NCBI GenBank assembly: GCA_012511425.1
Contig: JAAZGC010000226.1
Coordinates: 1 to 17,922, forward strand
Length of the DNA stretch: 17,922 nt
Reading direction: 5' to 3'
From: Clostridiales bacterium
Lineage (GTDB): Bacteria; Bacillota; Clostridia; Oscillospirales; CAG-272
Below are positions 1 to 8,224 of the stretch, piece by piece (the first letter of the stretch is position 1; each line of letters starts with the position of its first letter). The position numbers and the translations under genes are program-made. The notes under the pieces are model-generated. The model saw only the letters and a list, made by a program, of their open reading frames with translations. It had not been told where the DNA came from and did not search any database.

Positions 1-145
1 CGATCATGGTATCCTGCGCGCCCATTCCGTTGGGCGCATAGGTTCCGGCTTCAAGGATTGCATCAAGAGTGGCGCGTTCCGGAATTTTATCGGTATAGGA
101 TCGGACGCTGCGGCGGCTAAGAAGTGTTTTGATTGTGTCGTTCAT
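1..145 (-). CDS. Nitroreductase family protein (N-terminal part, cut by window start)
   Basis: Only the first 48 codons are present. The protein starts MNDTIKTLLSRRSVRSYTD and continues with I-L-E-A-G-T-Y-A-P-N-G. This is the N-terminal FMN-phosphate-binding pattern of the nitroreductase family (RRSVRxY followed by ILEAGxxAPNG). Family members are FMN-dependent, NAD(P)H-using homodimeric oxidoreductases acting in the cytoplasm on quinones, nitroaromatics or flavins; the substrate here cannot be told. The start ATG at 145 has an AGGAGG ribosome binding site (complement of 151-158) at normal spacing. It lies 35 nt downstream of the hydratase stop on the same strand with no terminator between, so it is probably the last or a late gene of the ATPase-deoC-activator-hydratase operon. 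Catalytic residues further along are outside the window. Confidence 0.85.
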   Translation of the reverse strand, partial: MNDTIKTLLSRRSVRSYTDKIPERATLDAILEAGTYAPNGMGAQDTMI

Positions 146-180
146 CGTTTTTCCTCCTGTTATATTGTATGTTGGTTTGT

Positions 181-2352
181 TTACGTTCTGTAGTAATTGA
201 TAAGGCAACCGCTGAGGATTATATCGCGTTCTTCGTCGGTAACCTTAGGCATTGTAAGGGTGAGTTCCGAAACGGAGTTTTCGTTTATAAGGTAAGCCTT
301 TATATCGGGGGCTTCCGTTATCAGCGCTTCGCGGATGCCGGGAACAAAGAGCCACATTCCGGTTTTTATGCCGGAGATATCACCTGTAAACGGAAGCATA
401 CCCCAGTTTATAAGGTTTGAGCGATAACGCTTGGTCGCGTAGTCGACGGCGATATTCGCCATGCCGCCCAGCACGCGCTGGCAGGAAGCCGCCTGCTCTC
501 TTGCCGAGCCGTCGCCGGGTCTGTTTGCGCAGATGACCGAGCCGATTTGCGGTTCTGAACCGGATTTTATTGATTCTATTGCTTTTTCGACATAATCGGG
601 AATCGGTTCGCTCACGGCGGCTTTTGCCCGCGCAACGTATCCGGGGTCTTTTCTTGACAGCGTAAATTCGGCAAGCCGCATCGGATTCGAGCGGAAGGAT
701 GAGGTTTCGCCTGATGGAATCAGCTCGTCGGTGGTGGTAACGGGGTCATCTATGACCGACGCCGCAAAAAGCAGCAGATCTACTCCGAGCGGGCTGAATT
801 CCGGCCAGTCTTTGATGTTCGGTCCGTATTTAAGAGCGGTTCCCTGCTCCGGATTGCCCCAGCCGTTATAAACGCGGCTTACATAGGCGGAGTTGTCGTA
901 ATAATAATCGTATTCGCGGAATTCTACATCGGCGGTGTCGGCGCCTTTGATTATGCCGCCGTTTGCCGTAGTGACGGCTATCGAGCGGGCGTCCATAAGA
1001 CCGACCGACGCCGACTGATCTTCTTTCGGCTTAGACCCTTCTCGGTTGGGGAAGTTGCGGGTGGTATGGCGGATCGAGAATCCTTCGTTTGCGGGCACGT
1101 CGCCTGCGCCGAAGCAGGGACCGCAGAAAGCGGTGCGGATAGTTGCGCCGGCAGTAACCAATTCCGACATCAGGCCGTTTTTGAGCAGCGCCGAAAATAC
1201 CGGCTGGCTTGCGGGATATACCGACAGTGCGAATGCGTCGGCGCCGACCGTCTTTCCGCGGAGCGCGTCAGCCGCGGCGCATAAATTCGAAAATGCGCCG
1301 CCGGCGCAGCCGGCTATAACCGCCTGATCCGCCGCAACTTGTCCATCTTTGGTGATTTTTGATGTAAGATCGATCTCAAAATCTTTAAGAACCTTATAGG
1401 GGTCTGCGTTAAGCTCGCGGATGGTTACCGTGTTGCTCGGATGGCAAGGCAGGGCTATCATGCACTCGACGGAAGAAAGATCGACTTTAATTGCTGAGTC
1501 ATAGTAGGCGCCTTTACCCGGTTCAAGAGTTTTGTAATCGCCGGGACGGCCGTGGATTTCATAATATTCCCGTGTCTTGTCATCGGTTGCCCAAATTGAA
1601 GAAAGACAGGTGGTTTCGGTGGTCATCGTATCGACACAGTTTCTGAAATCGATGGGAAGATTCTCAACTCCGGGGCCGACGAATTCGAGAATCTTGTTTT
1701 TCACGAAGCCGTTTTTGAACACGGCGCCGATTATCGCAAGAATTACGTCGTGCGGGCCGACTCCGTTTTTGGGTTTGCCTTCGAGGTATACGGCGACTAC
1801 CGGCGGCAGTGAGATATCATATGTACGGTTGAGCAGCTGTTTTACAAGTTCGGGACCGCCTTCGCCGATGGCGAGGGTACCCAAAGCGCCGTAGCGGGTA
1901 TGGCTGTCGGAGCCTAAAATCATCCGTCCGCATCCGGCGAATTCTTCGCGCATATATGAGTGGATGACCGACTGATGCGCCGGCACGAAGATACCTCCGT
2001 ATTTTTTCGCCGCGGAAAGACCGAATACATGGTCGTCCTCATTTATCGTTCCTCCGACGGCGCAGAGGCTGTTATGACAGTTTGTCAGCACATAGGGCAT
2101 CGGGAAGCGGGTAAGTCCTGACGCTCTGGCGGTCTGAATTATATTGACATAAGTAATGTCGTGCGAAGCCATTGCGTCGAAGCGGATTTTCAGATCCGAC
2201 ATATTGCCGGAAAGGTTATGATTTTTTAATATACCATAAGCGATGGTTTTCTTTCTTCCCTCTTCGAACGATGAAGCTTCCGCGGGAATCGAAGAAGCGT
2301 CGCAGAGCTTTCCGTCTATATAATATACGCCGCCGGCGATAAGTTCTACCAT
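181..2352 (-). CDS. Aconitase-superfamily [4Fe-4S] hydratase (YbhJ-like)
   Basis: 723 aa, close in size to E. coli YbhJ and to two-part aconitases. Seen in the sequence: the aconitase signature region GSDSHTRYGALGTLAIGEGG near residues 147-166; the three expected cluster cysteines C349 (AGCAGG, in the place of LeuC GSCTN) and C410/C413 (FCGPCFGAG); a substrate-binding stretch SIRHTTRNFPNREG at 426-439; and a C-terminal swivel domain with GDGSAREQA and NLINWGMLPF in the place of LeuD GSSREHA and N-x-G-hhP. It is therefore a lyase expected to bind a [4Fe-4S] cluster and to hydrate or dehydrate a hydroxy-acid in the cytoplasm. The substrate is unknown: the motifs differ from true aconitase and from isopropylmalate or homoaconitate isomerases, and no leu or citrate genes are adjacent. 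It has an AGGAG site upstream of the ATG and lies 24 nt after the RACo-like gene. Confident of the family, not of the reaction. Confidence 0.9.
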   Translation of the reverse strand: MVELIAGGVYYIDGKLCDASSIPAEASSFEEGRKKTIAYGILKNHNLSGNMSDLKIRFDAMASHDITYVNIIQTARASGLTRFPMPYVLTNCHNSLCAVGGTINEDDHVFGLSAAKKYGGIFVPAHQSVIHSYMREEFAGCGRMILGSDSHTRYGALGTLAIGEGGPELVKQLLNRTYDISLPPVVAVYLEGKPKNGVGPHDVILAIIGAVFKNGFVKNKILEFVGPGVENLPIDFRNCVDTMTTETTCLSSIWATDDKTREYYEIHGRPGDYKTLEPGKGAYYDSAIKVDLSSVECMIALPCHPSNTVTIRELNADPYKVLKDFEIDLTSKITKDGQVAADQAVIAGCAGGAFSNLCAAADALRGKTVGADAFALSVYPASQPVFSALLKNGLMSELVTAGATIRTAFCGPCFGAGDVPANEGFSIRHTTRNFPNREGSKPKEDQSASVGLMDARSIAVTTANGGIIKGADTADVEFREYDYYYDNSAYVSRVYNGWGNPEQGTALKYGPNIKDWPEFSPLGVDLLLFAASVIDDPVTTTDELIPSGETSSFRSNPMRLAEFTLSRKDPGYVARAKAAVSEPIPDYVEKAIESIKSGSEPQIGSVICANRPGDGSAREQAASCQRVLGGMANIAVDYATKRYRSNLINWGMLPFTGDISGIKTGMWLFVPGIREALITEAPDIKAYLINENSVSELTLTMPKVTDEERDIILSGCLINYYRT

Positions 2353-2376
2353 ATTTGAATATCTCCTGATTAATTA

Positions 2377-3861
2377 TTATTCGAAAAACATTCTTTCCAT
2401 AAATCTTTCGCTGAAAACCGGATCGGAGGAAAGCTCGATGTAGCCGGTTTTTTTATTGAGAGCGTTGAGGCTTTCTCTGAAACAGGAGTCTGTGAGCCAC
2501 TTTACCGCTCCCGCGCCGGAAGCGTTTCCAACGGCGGTTATCTTCGATTCGAGCGCTGCGGGAATCAACCCGATCAAAGCGGCGCTTTTCCGGTCGATAA
2601 AGGAACCGAAGCCGCCGGCGAGTATAACCCGGTCAACGTCGCTTTCTTTTTTGCCGGTTTTTATAAGTAAAGTGTCAATCCCGGCAGCTATCGCGGCTTT
2701 TGCAAGCTGAAGCTGGCGAATGTCTTTCGGGGATAAATACAACCGCCCGTCATCGGTCAGATTGAAATTTTCCTCCATAAAGCCGGTTTCATCGACAATG
2801 CCGTTCCTGAGCAGCTCTGCCGTCAGGTCTATTAGCGCCGAGCCGCAGATACCGACCGGCGGAAGTCCTCCGATTGTTTCAAAAACCGATTTGCCGTTTT
2901 CGAGTTTGATTTTATTAATAGCTCCGTCGATGCCCGCCGAGCCGCATTCGATCCCGGCGCCTTCAAATGCGGGCCCTGCCGCTGCGGCGCAGGTCATAAA
3001 GCCGTTTTTATCACCCAAAGCGATCTCGCCGTTGGTGCCGATATCAAGGTAGAGGGTTAGACCGTCCGCCGTATCCGCGCCGCAGGCGCAGAGACCGGAA
3101 AGGATATCTCCCCCGACATATGAGGCGGCGCAGGGCATGAACCAAACCGGGACATTATTGCAGCAGAGCCCGATATCTTCCGAGTTCAACTCATATCCGA
3201 ACAAAGTCGCCGGTGTGAAAGGAGCTACTGCGATACCGGATGGATCGATTCCGGCGGCGATATGCTGCATTACCGTGTTGCCGGCAAAGGCAAGATAACT
3301 TATCTCTTTTCCGAAACTTTTAACAGCTTCGTCGATAGCTTTTATTATTGATTTTTGGAGAGTTTCAAGCCCGTTTTTCTGCTCTCTTATATACGAAAGC
3401 CTTGATATCACGTCTGCTCCGTAGGAAGTCTGCGGATTCACAAAGGATTTTACATCGACTGCAGCGCCCTCATCCATCAAGCAGAGATATACGGCTACCG
3501 TTGTGGTGCCGATATCAACGCCGATTCCCCAGCCCGGAGCGACGGGGGTTCCGAAGGGCTTATCGCCGAGACTGCTGCCGGTAAGTACCGAAAATCCTGC
3601 GGATTCCGAAGGATAAGCAGTAAAATCACCATCGGTACGAGCGCGGCAGGCAAGACGGATGCCGTTTTTGATTTCCGCTTCGGTCAGGCGGGATTTTTCG
3701 ATCTCGGTAAGAGGGGAAAGCTTCCCTTCAAGCCTTATTTTGCATTTGCCGCAGCTGCCGAAGCCGCCGCAGGGTGCCGATATGTTTATACCGCGTTCCC
3801 GCAGCAGCTCCATTACCGTCTTTTCTTTATCCGGAGAGGTGAAATAAAGCGATTTCGACAT
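2377..3861 (-). CDS. RACo-like ferredoxin/ASKHA ATPase (DUF4445 family activator)
   Basis: 494 aa. Residues 1-85 form a plant-type [2Fe-2S] ferredoxin domain with ligands C31, C37, C40 (CGGFGSCGKC) and C72 (LACRA). From about residue 112 to the end is an actin-like ASKHA fold with phosphate loops GVDIGTTTVAVY (114-125) and LDIGTNGEIAL, and a late AGGFGSF motif. Known relatives (RACo, RamA) use ATP to push an electron uphill from the 2Fe-2S cluster onto a corrinoid protein. This copy is shorter than RACo proteins of about 630 aa because the middle linker between ferredoxin and ATPase parts is short. No corrinoid protein, methyltransferase or CO-dehydrogenase gene is in the window. The partner is therefore unknown, and the neighbouring Fe-S hydratase is a candidate by position only. 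A GGAG site sits 9 nt before the ATG, and the gene starts 15 nt after deoC ends. Confidence 0.88.
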   Translation of the reverse strand: MSKSLYFTSPDKEKTVMELLRERGINISAPCGGFGSCGKCKIRLEGKLSPLTEIEKSRLTEAEIKNGIRLACRARTDGDFTAYPSESAGFSVLTGSSLGDKPFGTPVAPGWGIGVDIGTTTVAVYLCLMDEGAAVDVKSFVNPQTSYGADVISRLSYIREQKNGLETLQKSIIKAIDEAVKSFGKEISYLAFAGNTVMQHIAAGIDPSGIAVAPFTPATLFGYELNSEDIGLCCNNVPVWFMPCAASYVGGDILSGLCACGADTADGLTLYLDIGTNGEIALGDKNGFMTCAAAAGPAFEGAGIECGSAGIDGAINKIKLENGKSVFETIGGLPPVGICGSALIDLTAELLRNGIVDETGFMEENFNLTDDGRLYLSPKDIRQLQLAKAAIAAGIDTLLIKTGKKESDVDRVILAGGFGSFIDRKSAALIGLIPAALESKITAVGNASGAGAVKWLTDSCFRESLNALNKKTGYIELSSDPVFSERFMERMFFE

Positions 3862-3876
3862 AATGACAAGCTCCGA

Positions 3877-4545
3877 TCAGTCGCTTTCTGCTGCGATTTT
3901 CTTCTTATATGCAGCCACAAGACGGCTTGCGCCGATGCGTTCGGCGCCTAATTTCAGATAATTTCCGGCTTGCTCCAAGCTGTCGATACCGCCCGATGCT
4001 TTGACCTTAGTAATTCCGCTGACATGATCGACCATCAGCTTTACATCTTGCGGCGTTGCGCCCTGTCCGACAAAACCGGTCGAAGTTTTGATATAATCGC
4101 AGCCGGCTTCGCTCACAAGCTCGCAGAGTTTGATCTTTTCATCGTCGGTCAGAAGACAGGTTTCGATTATTACTTTGAGGATTTTGTCTTCGCAGGCTTT
4201 ACGCATGGCTTTGAGCTCGTTCAGCACAAAATCATATCTTGCGTTTTTAACATTGCAGATGCTTGCGACCATGTCGATTTCATCGGCGCCGTCCTTTATA
4301 GCCATGGCGGCTTCGTAGCATTTGGATTCCGTAGTGTTGTATCCATACGGAAATCCGGCAAGGGTATCTATTTTTATCATGCCCTGAGTATAGAGCTTTA
4401 CTTTTCTCACATATACATTCGGCACGACAACCGTGGCGCAATGACAGCTCATCGCCTCGTCGCAGGCGCGTTTGATATCCTCCCATGATGCGGACGGCTT
4501 TATCATGGTGTGATCGACGCGGAAAAGTATCTCAAGATCATTCAT
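3877..4545 (-). CDS. deoC: Deoxyribose-phosphate aldolase
   Basis: 222 aa, the usual length for bacterial DeoC. It cleaves 2-deoxyribose-5-phosphate to glyceraldehyde-3-phosphate and acetaldehyde through a lysine Schiff base in a cytoplasmic TIM barrel. Visible key residues are D91 in GADEIDMV, the Schiff-base lysine K153 in DYIKTSTGF, and K182 in KVKASGGI. The N-terminus has the family DHTMIKP stretch. Its ATG lies inside the end of the P-type ATPase gene (8-nt overlap, ATGAATGA), which suggests translational coupling; no separate strong ribosome binding site is needed. The usual partners (deoB, deoD, pdp, cdd) are not adjacent, so its link to nucleoside salvage is not shown by context. The enzyme assignment is firm. 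Confidence 0.95.
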   Translation of the reverse strand: MNDLEILFRVDHTMIKPSASWEDIKRACDEAMSCHCATVVVPNVYVRKVKLYTQGMIKIDTLAGFPYGYNTTESKCYEAAMAIKDGADEIDMVASICNVKNARYDFVLNELKAMRKACEDKILKVIIETCLLTDDEKIKLCELVSEAGCDYIKTSTGFVGQGATPQDVKLMVDHVSGITKVKASGGIDSLEQAGNYLKLGAERIGASRLVAAYKKKIAAESD

Positions 4546-7069
4546 AGTTGAATATCCTTATTTTCCTGATTTTTCTCACAAAATTCTTTGACCATTGGCT
4601 GATATGGTCGAGGATGTATTTCATCTGACCGACCATGGTTATCGTCATCAGAGCGAAAACCGCGAGTATGAGCGCCGGACCGAAGCCGATGCTTGTAAGA
4701 GCAAAGAGCTTCGGCAGGAAGATTGCCGCCAAAACAAAACCGACGGCGGAGACGACAAACACAATGACACGCAATAAATTAAACGGTCGGCAGACTTCAA
4801 ACAGCATGTTGAATCCGACAAAACCCATGAGTATTGTACAGACGGTGCCTATTTGCGCCGCATCTATGTCAAAAGCCGCTCTGAACAGAATGCAGCCGGT
4901 TATAACCACGATATTCGTAATCGCCGCCGGCAGGGCTCTGTAAATTACGTTCCTTAAGAAGTCTCCCTTTACAAGCGAGGTGTTGGGCTGGAGGGCGAGG
5001 GTGAAGCTCGGCAAACCTATCGTGAATATAGATACAAGCGAAAGCTGCGCCGGAGTGAACGGATATTGGAATGTAAAGAATATCGAGAGCAGCGCCATCA
5101 CTATCGAAAAAATGTTTTTTACCAGAAACAGAGAGGCGCTCCGCTCAATGTTGTTGATTACCCGCCTGCCTTCCGCAACCGCCGCCGGCATTGATGCAAA
5201 ATTCGAATCAAGCAGGACGAGATGAGAAACCTGGGAGGCGATCTCCGCGCCGGATGCCATTGCGACCGCACAGTCGGCTTCCTTCATTGCAAGCACGTCG
5301 TTTACGCCGTCGCCCGTCATTGCTACGGTGTGTCCCGCCGCTTTCAGCGCGCTTATGATTGTGCGCTTCTGCTCCGGGCTTGTGCGGCCGAAAACGGTGA
5401 ATTCGGTGGCAGCTTTGGCAAGCTCTTCGTCGCTTTTTATAAGAGAGCAGTCGCAATTTTTTTCGGTGCCTTCGATTCCGGCGGCTCTTGCGGCATTAGC
5501 CGCCGTCAGGGCGCTGTCACCGGATATAACCTTGATTCCGACCCCCTGATCTTTGAAATATGTAAATGTTTTTTCGGCTTCGGGTCTGACACTGTTTTCG
5601 AAAATCACAAGCGCGAGAGGAAGCGCGGTCTTTGTAAGTGCTTCTCCGTCAAGCTCTCCGCCGTATAGCGCCAGCAGCAGCACCCGGTATCCTTCGTCGG
5701 TATAAACGCTTATCTGTGGTCGGTATGTGACAAAATCATCGCGCAATACAATCTCCGGCGCGCCCAAAATGTAATTTTCGTTTTTTCCGAATGACGCCGC
5801 GCTGTATTTATTTGCCGATTTAAATCCGACGACCTTTTGCGCCGTCCTCGGCTCGGAAACTCCGAGCTGCTGTTTCAGCGCCGTCATTGTAAGCGAATCA
5901 TCCGACATATTCGCGGCAAAATCCGAAAGTATAGTCTCTGCCGCGGCAATGCTGCACTCAGCGCCGTCCCGGTGTTTTATCGGGACGATTTCGGTGAGCT
6001 TCATAGTGTTTTCGGTTATGGTGCCGGTTTTATCAACGCAAAGCATATCGACGCGGGCAAGGGTTTCGATGCAGCTCAGGTCATGCGCCAGGGTATTCTT
6101 TTTCGCCAGCCGCATAACGGCTACCGCCAGCGCGACGGAAGTCAGCAGGTAAAGCCCCTCGGGTATCATTCCGAGCAGCGCCGCCGCGGTGTTTTCGACC
6201 GCAACGGTAAGCTCCGAAACCGGGTCGATAAAATAGAGTTCTTTTATTATCATCGCGGCGCCGACGGGGATGAGAACGATTCCGATCACTTTGACAAGCG
6301 TCGTAAGGGATTTCATCATCCCGCGCGGCTGTTTCTTGCGCATATTCTTTGCGTTGAGAGTAAGCTTGGAAACGAAGCTGTCGGCACCGACTTTATCGAG
6401 CCTTACCCAGGTCTTGCCCGTAACAGCATATGAGCCGGAAAGGATGCGGTCGCCCGGACGCTTTACAACATCCTCGCTTTCGCCGGTCAGAAACGATTCG
6501 TCAAATGACCCTTCGCCGTGAATCACAACTCCGTCGGCAGAAGCCTGCGCTCCGGTTGCAAGAGTGATAATATCGTCGCGGACGAGTTCTTCGTCGTTTA
6601 CCTCCATTTCGATGCCGTCTCTTATCACCGCGGTTTTCGGGGCGGCTATCAGGTTCAGCTTGTCGAGCACCAATTTTGCTTTCAGCTCCTGATATATTCC
6701 TATAACGGTATTGCAGAATATGACCAGCAGAAAATTAAGATGAACATACGATCCGACCGCTATGAGACAGGCGGCGATGATAATATATATTATATTGAAA
6801 TATGTGAAAATGTTATCGAGCAGTATCCGCCCGACGGTTTTGACCGGCGAGTCGACCTGAACATTTGACCATCCGGCGGCGGAGCGTTCCTCTGCCTGAG
6901 CCGATGTGAGGCCTTCGGCGTATCCGGCTTCAATTACCGGAAGCTCGGTTCTTTGGAGTTCTTCCTTATGACTTTTGTGTTTACCGGGGTTTCTTCTCTT
7001 ATCGTTTTCCGTAATTGTTTTATCACGCAACACAGAATTGTTATTGTATTTTTCCGTCATTTCCGCCAT
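4538..7069 (-). CDS. Cation-translocating P-type ATPase, Exp7/CtpE-like
   Basis: 843 aa from the ATG at 7069. A GTG at 7093 would add eight residues but has no ribosome binding site, while the ATG is preceded by GGAAG. Motifs in order, counted from this ATG: actuator TGES 195-198, M4 PEGL 303-306, phosphorylation site DKTGTIT with D346, and hinge TGDGVND 585-591. There are two N-terminal hairpin helices at about 82-128, two flanking PEGL, and roughly six at the C-terminus after residue 640. The GMIPEGLYLLTS form of M4 resembles the group of pneumococcal Exp7 and mycobacterial CtpE; CtpE has been linked to calcium uptake, so Ca2+ is a reasonable but unproven substrate. The first 50 residues are charged and lack heavy-metal CxxC domains, arguing against a Cu/Zn/Cd pump. 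First gene of the left operon, overlapping deoC by 8 nt. Confidence 0.9.
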   Translation of the reverse strand: MAEMTEKYNNNSVLRDKTITENDKRRNPGKHKSHKEELQRTELPVIEAGYAEGLTSAQAEERSAAGWSNVQVDSPVKTVGRILLDNIFTYFNIIYIIIAACLIAVGSYVHLNFLLVIFCNTVIGIYQELKAKLVLDKLNLIAAPKTAVIRDGIEMEVNDEELVRDDIITLATGAQASADGVVIHGEGSFDESFLTGESEDVVKRPGDRILSGSYAVTGKTWVRLDKVGADSFVSKLTLNAKNMRKKQPRGMMKSLTTLVKVIGIVLIPVGAAMIIKELYFIDPVSELTVAVENTAAALLGMIPEGLYLLTSVALAVAVMRLAKKNTLAHDLSCIETLARVDMLCVDKTGTITENTMKLTEIVPIKHRDGAECSIAAAETILSDFAANMSDDSLTMTALKQQLGVSEPRTAQKVVGFKSANKYSAASFGKNENYILGAPEIVLRDDFVTYRPQISVYTDEGYRVLLLALYGGELDGEALTKTALPLALVIFENSVRPEAEKTFTYFKDQGVGIKVISGDSALTAANAARAAGIEGTEKNCDCSLIKSDEELAKAATEFTVFGRTSPEQKRTIISALKAAGHTVAMTGDGVNDVLAMKEADCAVAMASGAEIASQVSHLVLLDSNFASMPAAVAEGRRVINNIERSASLFLVKNIFSIVMALLSIFFTFQYPFTPAQLSLVSIFTIGLPSFTLALQPNTSLVKGDFLRNVIYRALPAAITNIVVITGCILFRAAFDIDAAQIGTVCTILMGFVGFNMLFEVCRPFNLLRVIVFVVSAVGFVLAAIFLPKLFALTSIGFGPALILAVFALMTITMVGQMKYILDHISQWSKNFVRKIRKIRIFNYE

Positions 7070-7104
7070 TTCTTGCTTTTCTTCCAAAATCACAGAAGCC
7101 GCAC

Positions 7105-7126
7105 CCGGATTCTTTTCGGAATCCGG
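7105..7126 (-). promoter_or_regulatory. Hairpin in the 5' leader of the ATPase operon
   Basis: A perfect 8-bp inverted repeat CCGGATTC / GAATCCGG with a 6-nt loop. It lies between the predicted transcription start (about 7135) and the ATPase start codon (7069). There is no T-run after it in the minus direction, so it is not a classical terminator. It may stabilise the mRNA 5' end or affect translation; this role is inferred. Confidence 0.5.
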
Positions 7127-7141
7127 CGGATATCCGTATAT

Positions 7142-7170
7142 ATTCTACCATATATAAAATAAACTTTCAA
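7142..7170 (-). promoter_or_regulatory. Sigma-A promoter of the ATPase-deoC-activator-hydratase operon
   Basis: On the minus strand, TTGAAA (7165-7170) is followed by 17 nt and TAGAAT (7142-7147), preceded by TGG as an extended -10. The start of transcription would be near 7135, giving a leader of about 66 nt to the ATG at 7069. It is back-to-back with the nnrD promoter without overlap. Confidence 0.75.
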
Positions 7171-7185
7171 GTGGATTTTTATGTA

Positions 7186-7214
7186 TTGCATTATTCTTAA
7201 TATGATGTTATAAT
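7186..7214 (+). promoter_or_regulatory. Sigma-A promoter of nnrD
   Basis: TTGCAT (7186-7191), 17-nt spacer, perfect TATAAT (7209-7214). Transcription would begin near 7221, just ahead of the AAGGAAGG ribosome binding site (7222-7229). An in-frame ATG at 7213 overlaps the -10 box and cannot be the start. Confidence 0.8.
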
Positions 7215-7236
7215 GAACTTAAAGGAAGGTGTTTTT

Positions 7237-8124
7237 ATGTCCGAGCCTAAAAAACTGTCCGACGGGTTCGTCAAGTCGGTATTAAAGAAAAGAGCCGCCG
7301 ATTCAAACAAAGGCAGCTACGGCACTTTAAACTGCGTCTGCGGCAGCGGCCGCTTTCCGGGTGCCGCCGGGTTATGCGTCGAGGGAGCGCTCAGGAGCGG
7401 AGCCGGGATAGTGCGGCTTATGTCAATAAGCCCGGTTATCGCGGCAGTTTCGTCATATATCCGTGAGGCGATATACGAACCGCTTTCGGAAAACGCGGAG
7501 CTCGGGATTTCAAAAGAAAGTATTGATATTATCCTCGAAAAATCTTCGAAATCTACCGCCGTTGTCTGCGGCTGCGGGCTGGAATGCACGTCTGACACTT
7601 ATGAAATAGTTTCGGCGCTTATCGAAAATTATGAAGGTCAGCTTATTCTTGATGCGGACGCTTTAAATGCAATTTCCACATATGACAGCGCAAAATTGTT
7701 GTCGGAGGCTAGAAAACCGGTCGTAATCACACCGCATATCGGGGAGATGTCCCGCCTCTGCGGTGATAAAATTCATGAAATTAAGGAAGACCGGGCCGGC
7801 TGCGCGATGAGATTCGCCTCCGAATACGGATGCATTACGGTATTGAAGGATAATATAACTCATATAGCCTCCCCCGACGGTGAGATTTATGTCTCATCTG
7901 CCGGTAATGCCGGACTTGCACGAGGCGGTTCCGGAGATATATTGGCCGGTATGGCGGCATCCTTTTGCGCTCAGGGATATGACGCCTTTAACGCCGCCTG
8001 CTGCGCCGTTCATCTTCACGGGTGGGCGGCGGATACCTGCGCTTTGCGGCTTTCTCAGTACGGCATGCTGCCTCATGATATATTTTATGACTTGTGTCTT
8101 GTTTTTAATGAACTTAGACTATAA
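7237..8124 (+). CDS. nnrD: ADP/ATP-dependent NAD(P)H-hydrate dehydratase (YjeF C-terminal type)
   Basis: 295 aa from the ATG at 7237, chosen because AAGGAAGG lies 7 nt ahead and because the earlier ATG at 7213 falls in the -10 box. The enzyme repairs damaged NADHX/NADPHX in the cytoplasm using ADP or ATP. Visible family motifs: KGSYGTLNCVCGSGRFPGAA near residue 25-44 (nucleotide-binding start of the ribokinase-like fold), CGCGL at 111-115, LILDADALN at 136-144, VVITPHIGEM at 162-171, and GGSGDILAG at 230-238 with the presumed catalytic D234. Only the dehydratase domain is present; the N-terminal epimerase (NnrE) domain found in fused YjeF proteins is absent, so the epimerase must be elsewhere or lacking. 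It is divergent from the ATPase operon. No clear terminator separates it from the next gene. Confidence 0.93.
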   Translation: MSEPKKLSDGFVKSVLKKRAADSNKGSYGTLNCVCGSGRFPGAAGLCVEGALRSGAGIVRLMSISPVIAAVSSYIREAIYEPLSENAELGISKESIDIILEKSSKSTAVVCGCGLECTSDTYEIVSALIENYEGQLILDADALNAISTYDSAKLLSEARKPVVITPHIGEMSRLCGDKIHEIKEDRAGCAMRFASEYGCITVLKDNITHIASPDGEIYVSSAGNAGLARGGSGDILAGMAASFCAQGYDAFNAACCAVHLHGWAADTCALRLSQYGMLPHDIFYDLCLVFNELRL

Positions 8125-8157
8125 GCGTTAATTTTTCTTATTTATTTCGGTTTTTTG

Positions 8158-8186
8158 TTTACTGTTGAACGTATTTATGTTATCAT
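8158..8186 (+). promoter_or_regulatory. Probable promoter of the solute-binding lipoprotein gene
   Basis: TTTACT (8158-8163), 17 nt, TATCAT (8181-8186), ahead of a GGAGG site before the ATG at 8225. The -35 matches only four of six consensus positions, so this is weaker than the other promoters. Read-through from nnrD is also possible since no terminator hairpin is visible at 8125-8157. Confidence 0.5.
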
Positions 8187-8224
8187 ACAAATAAGGATTC
8201 TTATCACAGCTGGAGGTATAAATC

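Noticed and set aside
245..420. Plus-strand open frames near the left edge and antisense to the hydratase
   Set aside because: They are shadows of the hydratase C-terminal coding region, with no start signals of their own.
5222..5668. 148-codon open frame on the plus strand inside the P-type ATPase gene
   Set aside because: It is antisense to conserved P-type ATPase motifs and has no ribosome binding site or recognisable domain.
7070..7093. GTG start of the P-type ATPase at 7093
   Set aside because: There is no ribosome binding site ahead of it; the ATG at 7069 with GGAAG is preferred, though not certain.
7213..7236. Eight-codon N-terminal extension of nnrD from an ATG at 7213
   Set aside because: The ATG overlaps the -10 box TATAAT and lies upstream of the predicted transcription start; the ATG at 7237 has the ribosome binding site.
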